64,000 nucleotides of DNA from Shinisaurus crocodilurus. Lineage: Eukaryota; Chordata; Lepidosauria; Squamata; Shinisauridae. The position numbers and the translations under genes were made by a program. Where the stretch lies: positions 109,621,379 through 109,685,378 of the forward strand of contig CM037876.1 in the NCBI GenBank assembly GCA_021292165.1. The letters run 5' to 3'. This document shows positions 33,581-44,387 of the stretch, in pieces; position 1 is the first letter of the stretch, and each line of letters starts with the position of its first letter. A model generated the notes under the pieces. The model was not told the origin of the DNA and did no database searches. It saw only the letters and a program-made list of their open reading frames with translations.

Positions 33581-33901
33581 ATCTAGAACAAGCTCCATAT
33601 TTTTGAATTATCCGTCCACCAGGTGTCTCCAGCTGCTGTTTGCTAATGTTCAATTTACTACCATTAATGCAGCATGCCTTCATTCAGTATGCTCCCCTTA
33701 AACTATAGATGCCCCCCATCCTGAAGTGTGCTCTGTTGTCCCTATTCAAACACCATCCATTAAACAAACAATATTCAGATTTTGAGTACGCTTCCCTCCT
33801 CCACCCCCACGTGCGCACACAGTGCAAGGCTATACATGTCTACTCAGAAGTAAGCCCATTGTCTCGGATGGGACTTAGTCGTAGGTAATACTGTAATACT
33901 G

Positions 33902-34120
33902 ATGAACAACAAAGAGTCTTGTGGCACCTTAAAGACTAGCCAATTTATTTTGACATAAGCTTTCGTGTACACTGCCGACTTCATCAGATGCACCTCAAAA
34001 GTATCCAATGAAGCGCACAGTGTCCAAGAGAGCTCATGCCAGAATAAATTTGTTAGTCTTTAAGGTGCCACAAGACTCTGCTATTTTTCCTGCAACAGAC
34101 TAACATGCTTACCCCTCTAG
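33902..34120. repeat. inverted repeat, ctttaaggtgcc family
   Basis: gagtcttgtggcaccttaaa at the left is answered by tctttaaggtgccacaagac at the right, with the aagctttcgtgtacactgcc and cttcatcagatgca words between. Copies at 42160-42300 and 55266-55395. A widespread amniote repeat; class not assigned. Confidence 0.6.
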
Positions 34121-34151
34121 TGCCTGAATAGGATTGCAGTCTCAACCACAG

Positions 34152-34394
34152 TTTATTTATTTATTATTATATTTATACCCCGCCTTTTTTCCTGCAAGGA
34201 ACCCAAGGCAGCTTACATAATCCTCCTTCTCCTCCTCTCCATTTCATCCTCACAACAACCATGTGAGGTAGATTAGGCTGAGAATCAGTGAATGGCCCAA
34301 AGTCACCCAGTGAGTTTCATGGCCGAGCGGGGACTAGAACCCGGATCTCCTGACTCCCAGTCCAACACTCTCACCACTACGCCACACTGGCTCT
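34152..34394 (-). repeat. CORE-SINE, antisense
   Basis: Reads (ttta)n, then the inverse of the L2-like tail, CORE and tRNA head, ending ctacgccacactggctct. Confidence 0.85.
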
Positions 34395-34514
34395 CTGGTT
34401 CCAATGACAAACATTTGTGGATGTGAAGTCACTGTAAATAAGTACAATGCACCCTATTTCCCCTTTGAACTTCATACACCCGAAAGGAAACCAAACCAAA
34501 TAAATCTGTAGGGG

Positions 34515-34985
34515 GCAGATGTATTGTGGAGGCTGTGTCAGGGTGAAAATAAAGGCTGAATGAGGGGACTCGAGGAGAAGATTGTACTCCCTCCCCTCCG
34601 CTCTTTTAGTTTAAACCACATATACTCCAGAATAGAGCATGAGTATGTTAGTTCACCACTCCATGCTCTTCCCATGGAGGTGTGCCTCTGAACATGTGCA
34701 GATGCTACCCCTGGGAGTGGGGAGGGTAACTGGGAGAGGTTGAATACTTGCCTGGGAGAGGCTTACCTCTGAACATATGCAGAGTAGAGATGGGACATGT
34801 AGATGGCAATTTTAGTTGTGGTAGTGCTAGTAGGAAATCCACCTTTTACCATTGTAGCTGGGTGGCACTGGCAAGAAAGCTGCTAACTGTGGGAAGAAGG
34901 GAAGCTAACCCATGGCAAGTATGTGGCTCAGGCTTGGTTTCAGGGCTTATTTCATGTCTTTTAATTTCATGCACATTTCATGCAC
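34515..34985 (+). repeat. R500 interspersed repeat, copy 2
   Basis: Colinear direct repeat of 22455-22955 about 12 kb away, on the other side of the FOXM1 CpG island. Same word order throughout. Confidence 0.65.
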
Positions 34986-36264
34986 TGTTTAATCCCCAGC
35001 CAAGAAATGTGTTGGTTTTAAGGATGGGCAGAGGTGGGGGTGGACTGAGAAATACACTGGGTGTGTGTGTTAGAAATTACTTTTTCTTTCATCACTCCTC
35101 CCCTAAAAAGAGAGAGAAACACTGTGCCAAGACATGCTAGGTCAATCTACTCGTGGGGAGGGGGGAATACTTAATGCCAAAATTATTTAATCGGGTTGGG
35201 GAGAAGAGAGAAAACATACCTTTAGGGTGGGTGGATACCTCTCCAATTTTTTAAAAAATGGGGGGAGGAGGAGAGATAAAAATTTATATGGGAGGGGAGC
35301 AACATTCAGTTTGCTGTGGAATAAGTCCAAGAGATAGAACCTCTGTGTTCAGGGGCACTGTATCTCTGATTACAAAAGAGAGAAAGGACAGAGGTATACT
35401 TTGTATGTGTGTAAGAGAAAGAGAGCTTTACAAAAAAAAAGAACTTGCAAAGACCCAAACATTTGTTACTGACAAGCAGCTTGTGGATGCTTGGGGGTGT
35501 TTACATTTTACACAGCACCTTTAGAACCCTTATCACCCTCTTCTTCCAGGAGGGGCAGAATGAAATAAGAGTAGTTTGGGATGCTTCTTACTTCCTAGAT
35601 GTACAAAGATTTCTACACATGCAGGGTATTTAATTTTTATGTAAGTTTTACATCTTTATTTTTCTATTAAATATCTTTTTTGGCCAGACCAACAGTACAA
35701 TCCCCTATACATGTTTCCTCAGGAGTAATGCCCCAAGTTCCTTTTTCATAGGACACCCATGTGACTTTCTGTCCCCATCTGTTTTATACTTACGTGGATA
35801 TAGTTTCAGAATGCAGCTGCAGAACTAGGTGTGTGGGGAAAGGGAGCACAGACAGCTGAGTTGAAGCTCATCATGCACTAAAGGGAACCAATCCTTGCCC
35901 ATGAAGAGTGGTAGAGTGTAAATGTCTGGTGTAGATCTGGATTGCCTAGCCATGACAGGTAAATGGAACTTCCATGTTCAGAGGCAGTACGTCTAAAAAT
36001 ACCAGATGATGTGTGATAGAAGTGTTTAATTTGTGGTGGGTTAAGCACTAGGTACTGGTAAGAAAAGAAAATGTTCTTGTGCAGAGAATGATTGCTGCTA
36101 CCTGGGTGACCTTTCCATGTGTGGTGCTGGGTGGGGACCCGGGGAGGGGGAGGAATCAGCATTGGACATTGTTGTGAGATACACAGCGACTGGATTTGCA
36201 TGCCACGACTACCCATCATGGGTGACAAGCCATGGTGGGTTGTCTGTCGTGTAAACCCAGACCA

Positions 36265-36428
36265 CTTTATTTATTTATTTATTTATTTATTATATTTATT
36301 AATCGCCCATCTGGCCGGTCACCCAGCCACCCTGGGCGATGTACAACCAAAATACAGTAAAACACAATAAAATATAATAATTAAAACAATATAAAAAATT
36401 CTTATTAAAAACCTAACCCACCCCATAT
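36265..36428 (-). mobile_element. L2 3' end, antisense
   Basis: (ttta)n then tattaatcgcccatctggcc, very close to 6055-6180. Only the 3' ~165 bp is present. Confidence 0.8.
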
Positions 36429-36523
36429 TATCGCAGGGTGGCTTGTTTTTGGCCAACAAGCCACCCCAACAACCCATGGCTTGTTCTAGGGGTTGTTGGA
36501 CCCACAATGGGTTGTCGAGTCAT

Positions 36524-36689
36524 CAGGACCGGTGCAAGGCAGTTTGGTGCCCAAGGCAAGATCAGATATTTAGCGCCCCCCCCTTCCCACTTGAGAGCGC
36601 TGTATTTTTTTAAAAGGCATTTCTGGCGCCCTCTTTAGCCCTGGGCCCTAGGCAGCTGCCTAGTTGGCCTAATGGTAGCACCGGCCCTG
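36524..36689. mobile_element. hAT element (166 bp) with intact TSD
   Basis: Ends CAGGACCGGTGCAAGGC and GGTAGCACCGGCCCTG; perfect 8-bp duplication cgagtcat at 36516-36523 and 36690-36697. A fourth hAT end type in the window. Confidence 0.9.
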
Positions 36690-37355
36690 CGAGTCATCTA
36701 AACCTGGGCAACTGACTCCATCATGGGTTAAGGAAGCAGCTAGCGAGCCACTCAACGAGAGCAGCATAAAACTCTTGCCTCACTTGCCAAGCTCGCCTGG
36801 GCCACTGCCAGCCGCCCCACCGATGCCCAAGTGGCATGGTGGAGCTACCGTCACTGGCTCGGTGTCCCCCTCTGCAATAGTGAGCCCTTTTTCACTTGCA
36901 GTGTTCTGGCCCCACTCTTTTTTTTCCATGGAGATTGCTGTTCACAATCTCTGAGTTGACAGGCAGTGACAGCCCCTCCAAAGTGCTCAAGCAACACATT
37001 GGAGGGGCTGGCACTGGTTTGCCACTTCTTCTTTTTTTGCACCCCAAATGTGTGCAAATATTTTTGTTTTTTAAAAACAATTTTGTAGTTGGACTTGAGC
37101 ACTTCTGGGGGTCCAAAATGGGCAGCCTCACCTGAGCAATGTCCTGGCAGGTGTCTGCTGTCAAAATGCAGCAGGCACGCATGGACATTGACCCAGAGAG
37201 GCTGCAAAGAGGTTTATTTTTGGCTTTGTTTCCCCTGACAGCTGTCAAAAGACAAGCTGTCAAGGGAAAGCAAAGCCAGCAGCACAGAAGCACAGAACTT
37301 TGACAGCTCTTCTCAGTGTCCTGCATCTTTTCCACCCTTTCCAGAGACTCTAGGT

Positions 37356-37491
37356 CAGGGCTCTCCAACCTTGGGTCCCCAGATGTTGCTGGACTACAGC
37401 TCCCAGAATCCCTTGCCATTAGCTATGCTGGCTGCATATGCTGGGAGCTGTAGGCCAGCAACATCTGGGGACCCAAGGTTGGCGAGCCCTG
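37356..37491. mobile_element. hAT MITE (136 bp) with intact TSD
   Basis: Ends CAGGGCTCTCCAACC and GGTTGGCGAGCCCTG; perfect 8-bp duplication ctctaggt at 37348-37355 and 37492-37499. A longer relative of the 2945-3065 family. Confidence 0.9.
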
Positions 37492-37586
37492 CTCTAGGTG
37501 CTCGGGAAGATGGAAAAGTGTAAGCCACCCTTTTTATGGGAGCACAGAGTTTTGACAACAAGCTGTCAAAACTCAGGCTTCCTTTT

Positions 37587-38361
37587 TGTGGAGAAAGCCT
37601 GACACGAGTCTACACACACACACACACACACCGTCTCCGCCCAAGGGAAGGGGGCGAGGGAGGGGGGATGGAGCCACAGGAAAGGCAGCCAGACAGACCG
37701 TCATCCCCAACAATGGAGAGACTCGGTGGAATTCCACAAAACCCAAGGAAGGACCATCAAGAACCATCAAACTATCAGGGCAGTCTCAAAGAGCTGCAAA
37801 GTACCCAGTACGTCACCTTCTTCCCGGGCAGGAATAAGCCCACCTGATACGAAGGGGCAGGCATAAGCCCCACCTGACCTGGAGGGTGGGGAGAGCGGGA
37901 ACTCAGGGGTAGAAAACCCCTCTCCCTTCCGGTAACAGGTTGTTGGGAACCCAGGGTACTTCGGAACCAGATTCGTCCTCCAGGCGGCCGCTGGAGTAAG
38001 CCATTTCCCATCCCCGGATCGGCCGATCCGGAGCCAGGCTGAAATTGACTAGCGTAACGTCTTTGATCTGAGGTAACTGACTAATTCCAATGCGCTAGCC
38101 TAGGAGCCTGTTTCATTGACAAATGCAGGGGTCAACTAAGGTTGTGTTGACATTGTAGTATTCCTGGAAAGCTATTAGTTCCGCTCCGCTTCTTGTGTAA
38201 ACAAATAAAAGCCTTATTTGGTCATTTAAAGGACTCTGGTTTCCTCTTGTGTGCGCGAGCCTCCCAGGCGGTCTCCAGCGCTTGTACGGGCTGTAACTCG
38301 GTGCCGGTTAACCCGTTAAGCGCCGAACTCACGCAAAGGATCCAGTTGCTGATCCTTCACA
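37587..38361 (+). mobile_element. solo LTR C (775 bp)
   Basis: Begins TGTGGAGAAAGCCTGAC and ends GATCCTTCACA, with a perfect 5-bp duplication ctttt (37582-37586 and 38362-38366). It shares the start with LTR B (29269), the block gtctcaaagagctgc with LTR A (27070), and gttaacccgttaagcgccga near the 3' end. A (ca)n tract is at 37612-37632 and a signal aataaa at about 38201. Confidence 0.85.
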
Positions 38362-38479
38362 CTTTTAAAACAGGCTTTTTGACTGGGCTAATCGGGGGGG
38401 GGGGGTTTGACAGGGACATATGCATATACATGTTTATCTCCCTGTGAAAAAACCCTGATTAGCCCTGTCAAAAACCACA

Positions 38480-39250
38480 AAGAGAAAACATACACAATTG
38501 GACTTTGTCTTTAAAATGTTCAAAAAAAATTAACAAACAATGCTCATCTTTGTATGAATTTGTCATTTTTTGAATTACATTATCCTTGTGTAAAACATTT
38601 TTGCAACCACAATAAAAAGCTATATCCCAGATTTTCCCAAACCAATCTGAAATACTAGGTGGTTTTCCATTGTTGAGCTATACACATCCTAGTCCTAATA
38701 TAAGTTGTAAATCTACAAATTTTACAGCTTCATCTTTCAAATAACATAGTAAAATAATCTTAGGGTTATCTGATAGTTGGTATCCTATCATCTGATGGAT
38801 TGTAAGAAGAATTCCACTCCAGAATTGTTTAATACTTGGACAGTTCCAAAGTATATGAATAAGATCTGCTCTAGGGGCTTGACACCACACCTCCAGCAGT
38901 TATCTCAAGTGTTAGGGCAGATTTTACTTAACTCACATGGAGCATGGTATCATTGATAAATGATTTATACAAGGGTTTCTTTCAGGTTTGTTCTCATTAA
39001 ATTAACTAGTATATTATTGACGAGCCTAGTCCATTCTTGTTCCTGTATTTGTGTATTCAAATCTTTATCCCACTTTTAATAAGAAATTTGTGATTGTTCC
39101 AGATGGATGTGATTCAAAAAGAATTTTTTTAAACTAATCAAATGTTGAGTTATATGGTTTGTTTTCCAAACCTCAAATTTTGTTTTATCATGCAATTACC
39201 CATATTTAGTTAATAACTGATTTACAGTATGCCAGATCTGAAAGTACTGG
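38480..39250 (-). mobile_element. L1 ORF2 C-terminal relic
   Basis: The minus frame 38890-38678 encodes ADLIHILWNCPSIKQFWSGI and GYQLSDNPKIILL, the zinc-knuckle-side end of an L1-clade ORF2. Flanking AT-rich sequence to 39250 continues upstream into the same element with stops. Confidence 0.75.
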
Positions 39251-39779
39251 AGGAGAAATCACATGATTATTAATAATCAAATCTTGAATTGCCAAGAGGC
39301 TGTTTTGCTGCCAAACTGAAAAATCTAATAATTGACTAGACTTACAGATAAAGATATATATTTTTTTGAGTTTTAAAGCACAGCCTATTATCTATCTCCA
39401 TTTTGAAGAGCTGAGACAGTGGCCCTGCTGCAGTGTATTCTACTGTTAATACTGCAAGTTTGGATTACCTGTTCAAATACACCACTCATTCAAGACAGCC
39501 CTCATGTGGCAGCAAAGGCTAGTCTCCTTAAATGGCAGCCTTAAACCACCTCCCAACACAGATTCAGCACTCAGTTGCATGCAGAAGCCTTGTGCTGCTT
39601 CACTTGCATGCAGACATGCGTTTTTCAATACTTAAAAACTAAAAATAGCATTTCCCGCATGAAATAAGATCTGAGTTAGAAAGAGCATAAAGTCTCTCCG
39701 CCACATTGTATTTCTGTGTGAATAATACACTCCTGTCCAACCAATCACAGCTTTGCTAAAATCCTGGATTTCACCATGG

Positions 39780-40064
39780 TCCTCTCTACGGGCAGCTCGC
39801 ACTTCCGCCCTTTCAGAGGAAAAACACGATCTGAGGCAATCCCGAACTCAGCAGTCAGTCTGCATGGACTGTGTTATTGAGTCTATGGTGATAGCTCCTT
39901 CGATTTTCACACCCCTTCATCATATCCAATGAGAAGATGCAGTGTTTGGCGGATCTGCCCAATGGGAAAAAGCTTCAGTGTCGGGGTTGGTTACCAAGGA
40001 AGAAGAAGGGAGCCTGGGAGCGAGTGACGACCGCCCCTCCCGAATTTCTTATAGTAATGGCAGG
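39780..40064 (+). promoter_or_regulatory. TULP3: TULP3 promoter and 5' UTR
   Basis: Upstream of exon 1 are CCAAT boxes in atatccaatgag (about 39927) and gcccaatggg (about 39959), an E2F-like tttggcgga at about 39947, and ggttggttaccaagg at about 39985, which resembles half of an RFX X-box. There is no TATA box. A short upstream frame starts at ATG 40057-40059 (nine codons, then TGA) and overlaps the main start in another frame. TULP3 is a cilium gene, so RFX control is plausible, but the X-box is imperfect. Confidence 0.55.
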
Positions 40065-40108
40065 ATGGCGAGCAGGAGCGGGCTGACTTATCCCAGCATG
40101 GGGACCAG
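40065..40108 (+). CDS. TULP3: TULP3 exon 1 coding part
   Basis: ATG in the context aggATGg, 14 codons plus two bases, donor gtaagg. The product MASRSGLTYPSMGT is shorter than and only loosely like the human start. The assignment rests on splicing in frame to exon 2 (AG + T gives S) and on its CpG-rich promoter. TULP3 is the adaptor that bridges PI(4,5)P2-bearing membrane, GPCR cargo and IFT-A at the ciliary base. The upstream ATG at 40057 gives only a nine-codon frame, so the ATG at 40065 is taken as the start. Confidence 0.8.
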
Positions 40109-40440
40109 GTAAGGAACGGGGCAGAGGCCTTACCTGGCAGGAGTCCGGCAAGGCAGCCCTCGCGTCCCACCATTCCTCTCTTCCATGGAGAAAGATCCTG
40201 CCCGCTCCAGGGGCTGGCCGTGTTGATCCTGTGTGGAGGGAGAGGCACTCCCGTCTTCACAGTTTCCAGAGAGGAAGCCGTCTTAGTTTGTTGCAGCAAA
40301 CAAGGCTCTCTCATCTCTCCTCTTTATGGCTATTAAACGAGGGCATAAGGACACGTGACATTAAAGGGGAGGATGCTTAACACTGCCACTTTTATTTTGA
40401 ACGAAGTTTTATTCTGAGTGGTGAAAAGAGGCAAGAAAGA

Positions 40441-40694
40441 GCCAGTGTGGCGTAGTGGTGAGAGTGTGGGACTGGGAGTCGGGAGATCCGGGCGCTCGGA
40501 GTCCCCGCTCGGCCATGAAACTCACTGGGTGACTTTGGGCCAGTCACTGACTCTCAGCCTAACCTACCTCACAGGGTTGTTGTGAGGATAAAATGGAGAG
40601 GAGGAGGAAGAGGAGGATTATGTAAGCCGCCTTGGGTTCCTTGCAGGAGAAAAGGCGGGATATAGATATAATAAATAAATAAATAAATAAATAG
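40441..40694 (+). repeat. CORE-SINE in TULP3 intron 1
   Basis: Full-length, with head gccagtgtggcgtagtggtg, CORE and (aaat)n tail. The B box is altered (ccgggcgctcggagtcccc), so this copy is probably not transcribed by Pol III. Confidence 0.85.
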
Positions 40695-42150
40695 CAGGGT
40701 CTCCTTTGCCTGCCCGGTAGCAGAGGCTGGAAAAGAGCGGGAGGAGGGAGCATGCGGCGCGGGGGGGGGGAGGAACTTCCCAGCGAGGAAACTCGGAAAC
40801 GCAATCCTCTGGGTTCTGCTGCTTGAGGGGCAAGAGAGCATTGATTGAAGCGTGCCGCATCCTGTGTCCGTCTCTCTTGCTCATCATTGCTGGGCACAGT
40901 GGCAGGGAGGTTTGGGGCCCCACAGTGCTGCCTCTGCTCACGCTTTCTCCGGGCAGTGCAGAGCCATTACACCCCTTCACTTGGTCAGTGGTGGGGATTC
41001 TGCCCAACCACCGCAATCCTCCCACACCCCATGAGCCTCAAGTAGAGGTGGTGGTTGCTCCTTCAAGGAAGCAAGGATCGAACAAGTGATGGTTGCTGTT
41101 TTTTTTCTCCGACTGCTCACCTGCCCTCTCCCGGTGCAGTTCTCTATCTGCTCCCTCATTCTGTCTCTTTGGACAATGAGGCAAGAAGCATTAGACTTAG
41201 CAGGGCCATGCAGAGGGAGGAAGTGAACAAAAGGAGTTCGTGAGTTGCTCACTCACCCTCTCTTACTGGGTGGTGCGAAGGACAGGGAGGGAGCCGGCAA
41301 AAGGTGGCAGCTCCTCGGAGCACCAGCTGCCACGTCTGTCTCTTAACTCATCCTCTCTCAGTGGGTGGTGTGGAAGGTTGGGATAGTTGGACCCAATCCC
41401 CACCATCACTCCACTCAGAGAGAAAGTGCAGGTGAGTGAGCGAGAATATGAGGTGGCTGCTCTTTCAGTGACCACCCCTCTATGCTTCACAACCCAGAGA
41501 CAGAGTAAGCAATTGGGCAGAAGTGGCCACACTGTCTCTAGGCAGCATTAGGGAGCCAATCCTCCCTGCTGTTGTGCCCAGAGAGTGTGAGTAAAAGAGA
41601 GGAGGTAGGAGCAGCCACTGCTTTCTCTTGCTTTCACACTTCCCTGCCTGCCCCCAGAAGTGACAAAGCTCAGAGAAGGAGGTGTCATGGAGAGGGCCGG
41701 TGAAGGGATCTGGGGGCTTCCTGACTGGAGAGTCCCGACCCTCTGTTCTTTTCCAACCTCTGCTACAGGGGCAGCAAAAAGACGGGAAGATCGCTATTTG
41801 CTGCTTTTCCTTCAAAACAAGTGGCAGTGATAAGCATCCTTTTTTTAGTGCCATGTGTACTTATGCCTCATTTAATAACCCCAAAGGAGAGAAACAACAG
41901 TCTTGTTTGCTGCAAGAGGCTTTTGATTTGTAGTGCTAGGAATCCTTTGTATGGAAGGATCCTAAATACTTGTACATTGCCTAGAGGACTAGGGTAATAG
42001 GCAACTAATACATGTAAATGATAGTAAAATAAGGGTAGTTTACCAAACTGAATGACTTTTTTCCATAAGGATTTTGAAGGATACATACATCATCAAAAAT
42101 AAAAATATAATTATTACAGTGAAACATGGGAACTAAAGTAGCCTCAAAAA
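40695..42150. other. TULP3 intron 1, no class assigned
   Basis: The first part has a G run near 40760. 40850-41850 has GA/CT-rich words that recur loosely (ctcaccctctcttactggg and catcctctctcagtgggtgg; gtgtggaaggttgg), suggesting an old duplicated repeat. Both strands have short open frames without domain or splice context. Confidence 0.35.
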
Positions 42151-42159
42151 TTAAATGTG

Positions 42160-42300
42160 TGCTAAACAACAAAGAGTCTTCATCAGGTAAGTGGACAGTG
42201 CCCACAAAAACTTATGTCATAATACCTTTGTTTGTCTTTAAGGTGCCACAAGACTCTTTGTTGTTGTTGTTGCCACAACAGACTAACACGGGTACCCCTC
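42160..42300. repeat. ctttaaggtgcc family, shortened copy
   Basis: aacaacaaagagtcttcatcagg at the left and tctttaaggtgccacaagac at the right, ending cagactaacacgggtacccctct as at 34090. Confidence 0.6.
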
Positions 42301-42349
42301 TGGTAAATGTGTGTTGTTAACCTTCAGTGCAACTGATCACTCAACTTAA

Positions 42350-43235
42350 GGTGAACTCAATGAGACTTAGTTCTGAGTAGACATGTCTAGGATTGTGCTG
42401 TAAAGTTTTAGTTGTTTGTATCCATAATGATCTCTTTGCATAAAAACAGCTCTCGACCCCGAGCATGACCAAGGAATTGAATTCAGGACAGGGATATGCA
42501 AATAGGAGCAGGCTTGATTCTTAACAACTGATATTGCCAGGGAGCAAGTGTAATCCTCAATCCATTGGTGCACCTCTTTACTTCCATATATGTGAATGGC
42601 AACTATTTTCTCCTATGCGGAAAAGTAAAGTGCTGCACTTGGGAATAATGGTGCAGTGAGTGATTTAAAAAAAAGTACCCTCCGACACTGTATGGCCTGG
42701 CCTTCACTGCATTTCCCATTAGGGATCCATGCAATGTACATGCATCCCCCACTGCATATACCAAACCCATCAGAATGATAGGCATTATGTTCTACAGTTG
42801 AAGTCAAGGATGATAGAGGTTTCCTGTCCGGTCACCCACTTGTTTGGAAGCATCGCAGCTGATGGTTAACAGAAACATACTGCCATTGCAGCACTAGCAC
42901 AGCAATCCATTCTACTCTTCAAAGGCTCATAGCAGCAACATGTACAATCTCATTTTGTAAATCCATCTGGAACATCAAATACATTTTGTTGTTGAGGGAT
43001 TTGCAGATGGATGTGTTGGCAAAGTATATGACAGAAAAAGATCTTTGTGGACGGGGAAGGGAAGCACATGCCATCCCCATATATGAACAGTCAAGATACA
43101 GTGGATGGAATTTGAACCCTTAGTGTTTATTGCTTTTCAGTGCTGATTTGGGGTCAGATAAAAATATAGTGTAGTAAGTATGACAGAAGAGCAGTCTTCT
43201 TCCAGTCACTTGTGTATAGTACCTAGAATTGCCAA
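42350..43235. other. TULP3 intron 1, nothing recognised
   Basis: Apart from a short palindromic repeat piece near 42345-42405 (tgagtagacatgtctaggattg) I see no element or exon. Confidence 0.4.
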
Positions 43236-43470
43236 TTTATTTATTTATTATATTTATACCCCGTCTTTTTTCCTGCAAAGAACCCAAGGCAGCTTATATA
43301 ATCCTCTTTCTCCTCCATTTTATCCTCACAACAACCCTGTGAGGTAGGTGAGGCTGAGAGTCAGTGACTGGCCCAAAGTCACCCAGTGAGTTTCACGCCG
43401 AGCGGGGACTAGAACCCGGATCTCCCGAGTCCCAGTCCAACACTCTCACCACTATGCTACACTGGCTCTC
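43236..43470 (-). repeat. CORE-SINE, antisense
   Basis: (ttta)n then the inverse of tail, CORE and head, ending ctatgctacactggctctc. Confidence 0.85.
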
Positions 43471-43792
43471 GATGATTATGTGTAGTTCCTGGAATTATGA
43501 AAATCAAGAAAGTAAAGGATTCTATGTATGATGCTTTTTATCCTTGATATGTACTCTGGAAAGAAACATTATCTTAAACCTCTGCTAACTGATAATACCT
43601 CAGCTATCCATCCTAGTTCTCCTAGCTGTTGGATGTGATGCATCTCCAGATACCTCAACAATACCTTCAGGGGAAGGAGTAGAGAATCATATAAAAATAG
43701 AATTTTAGGTTGGCTAAAACAAGGAAGAAACTGCTGAATCAGCAAATCAAGCCCTAAAATCTGTCAGTAAACACAAGCACAGGGAACACTTA

Positions 43793-44387
43793 ATGATAAA
43801 AAAAATAATAACCTGACAGTTTAAGAACAGAGTTAAGGCTATCTCATGTTGGCTCAAGCTCCACAAAGCCAGGAAATTGGAAGCTAATGCTGATGCCTTA
43901 ACAGATGTGCCCCATGATCAGCAATGATATTGTACAATTGCACAAATTGTGCTCGCTTACAACTTACCTTCCACGCACCCACAATTTTCCTCTGTCTTTC
44001 AGACCCAAGTCCAAATGAGGGAGGATGGAGGGCCTGGGCCTAGCAAAGATGCCCCATGTTGTCCTGGTCCTATATTGCTTTATGAAGCATCTGAACCTTA
44101 CTGTATTGCTAGAGGAATCCTCCGAAGTGTTGACCCATGCCTGTTTGCTGCTTGTAAGCAAGCACAATTTGGGACATTGCACAACATGGTTAGCAATCAC
44201 AGGGCATGTCTGCTAAGGCACCAGCCTTAGCTTCCAGTTTCCTGGCTTTGTGGAGCTTGAGCCAATATATTTTTTTATTGTACATTTCAACAACAACAAA
44301 AAACCCAAGGGAAAAAGAAAAAGAGTGCGAGCCAACATGAGATAGCCTCAACTCTGGCCTTAAACCAGCAGTTTTTTTTTTATCATT
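43793..44387. mobile_element. fold-back element, arms over 100 bp
   Basis: The left arm (43793-43915: aatgataaaaaaaa, then ggctatctcatgttggctc, aagctccacaaagccaggaa) is repeated in inverse at the right (to 44387). The right arm is itself split by about 70 bp of A/T-rich sequence (44265-44335). No TSD could be fixed because of the A and T runs at the ends. Confidence 0.75.

Larger units (their letters stand above)
36180..37000. repeat. acaacccatgg repeat, copy 2, with insertions
   Basis: The same family as 26145-26465, interrupted by an antisense L2 3' tail (36265-36428) and a short hAT element (36524-36689). The words acccatcatgggtgacaagc, caacaacccatggcttgtt and gcccaagtggcatgg place it. 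Confidence 0.5.
32291..39779. other. intergenic interval, repeat-rich
   Basis: No gene recognised. Stretches with nothing I can name are 32530-33310, 33600-33820, 35000-36160, 37000-37345 and 39260-39780. The C-terminal block expected of RHNO1 was looked for on both strands and not seen. Confidence 0.5.

Noticed and set aside
43999..44220. Extra TULP3 exon after tctgtctttcag
   Set aside because: The acceptor-like site lies inside the fold-back element, the following frame does not resemble TULP3, and exon 1 to exon 2 splice directly in frame.
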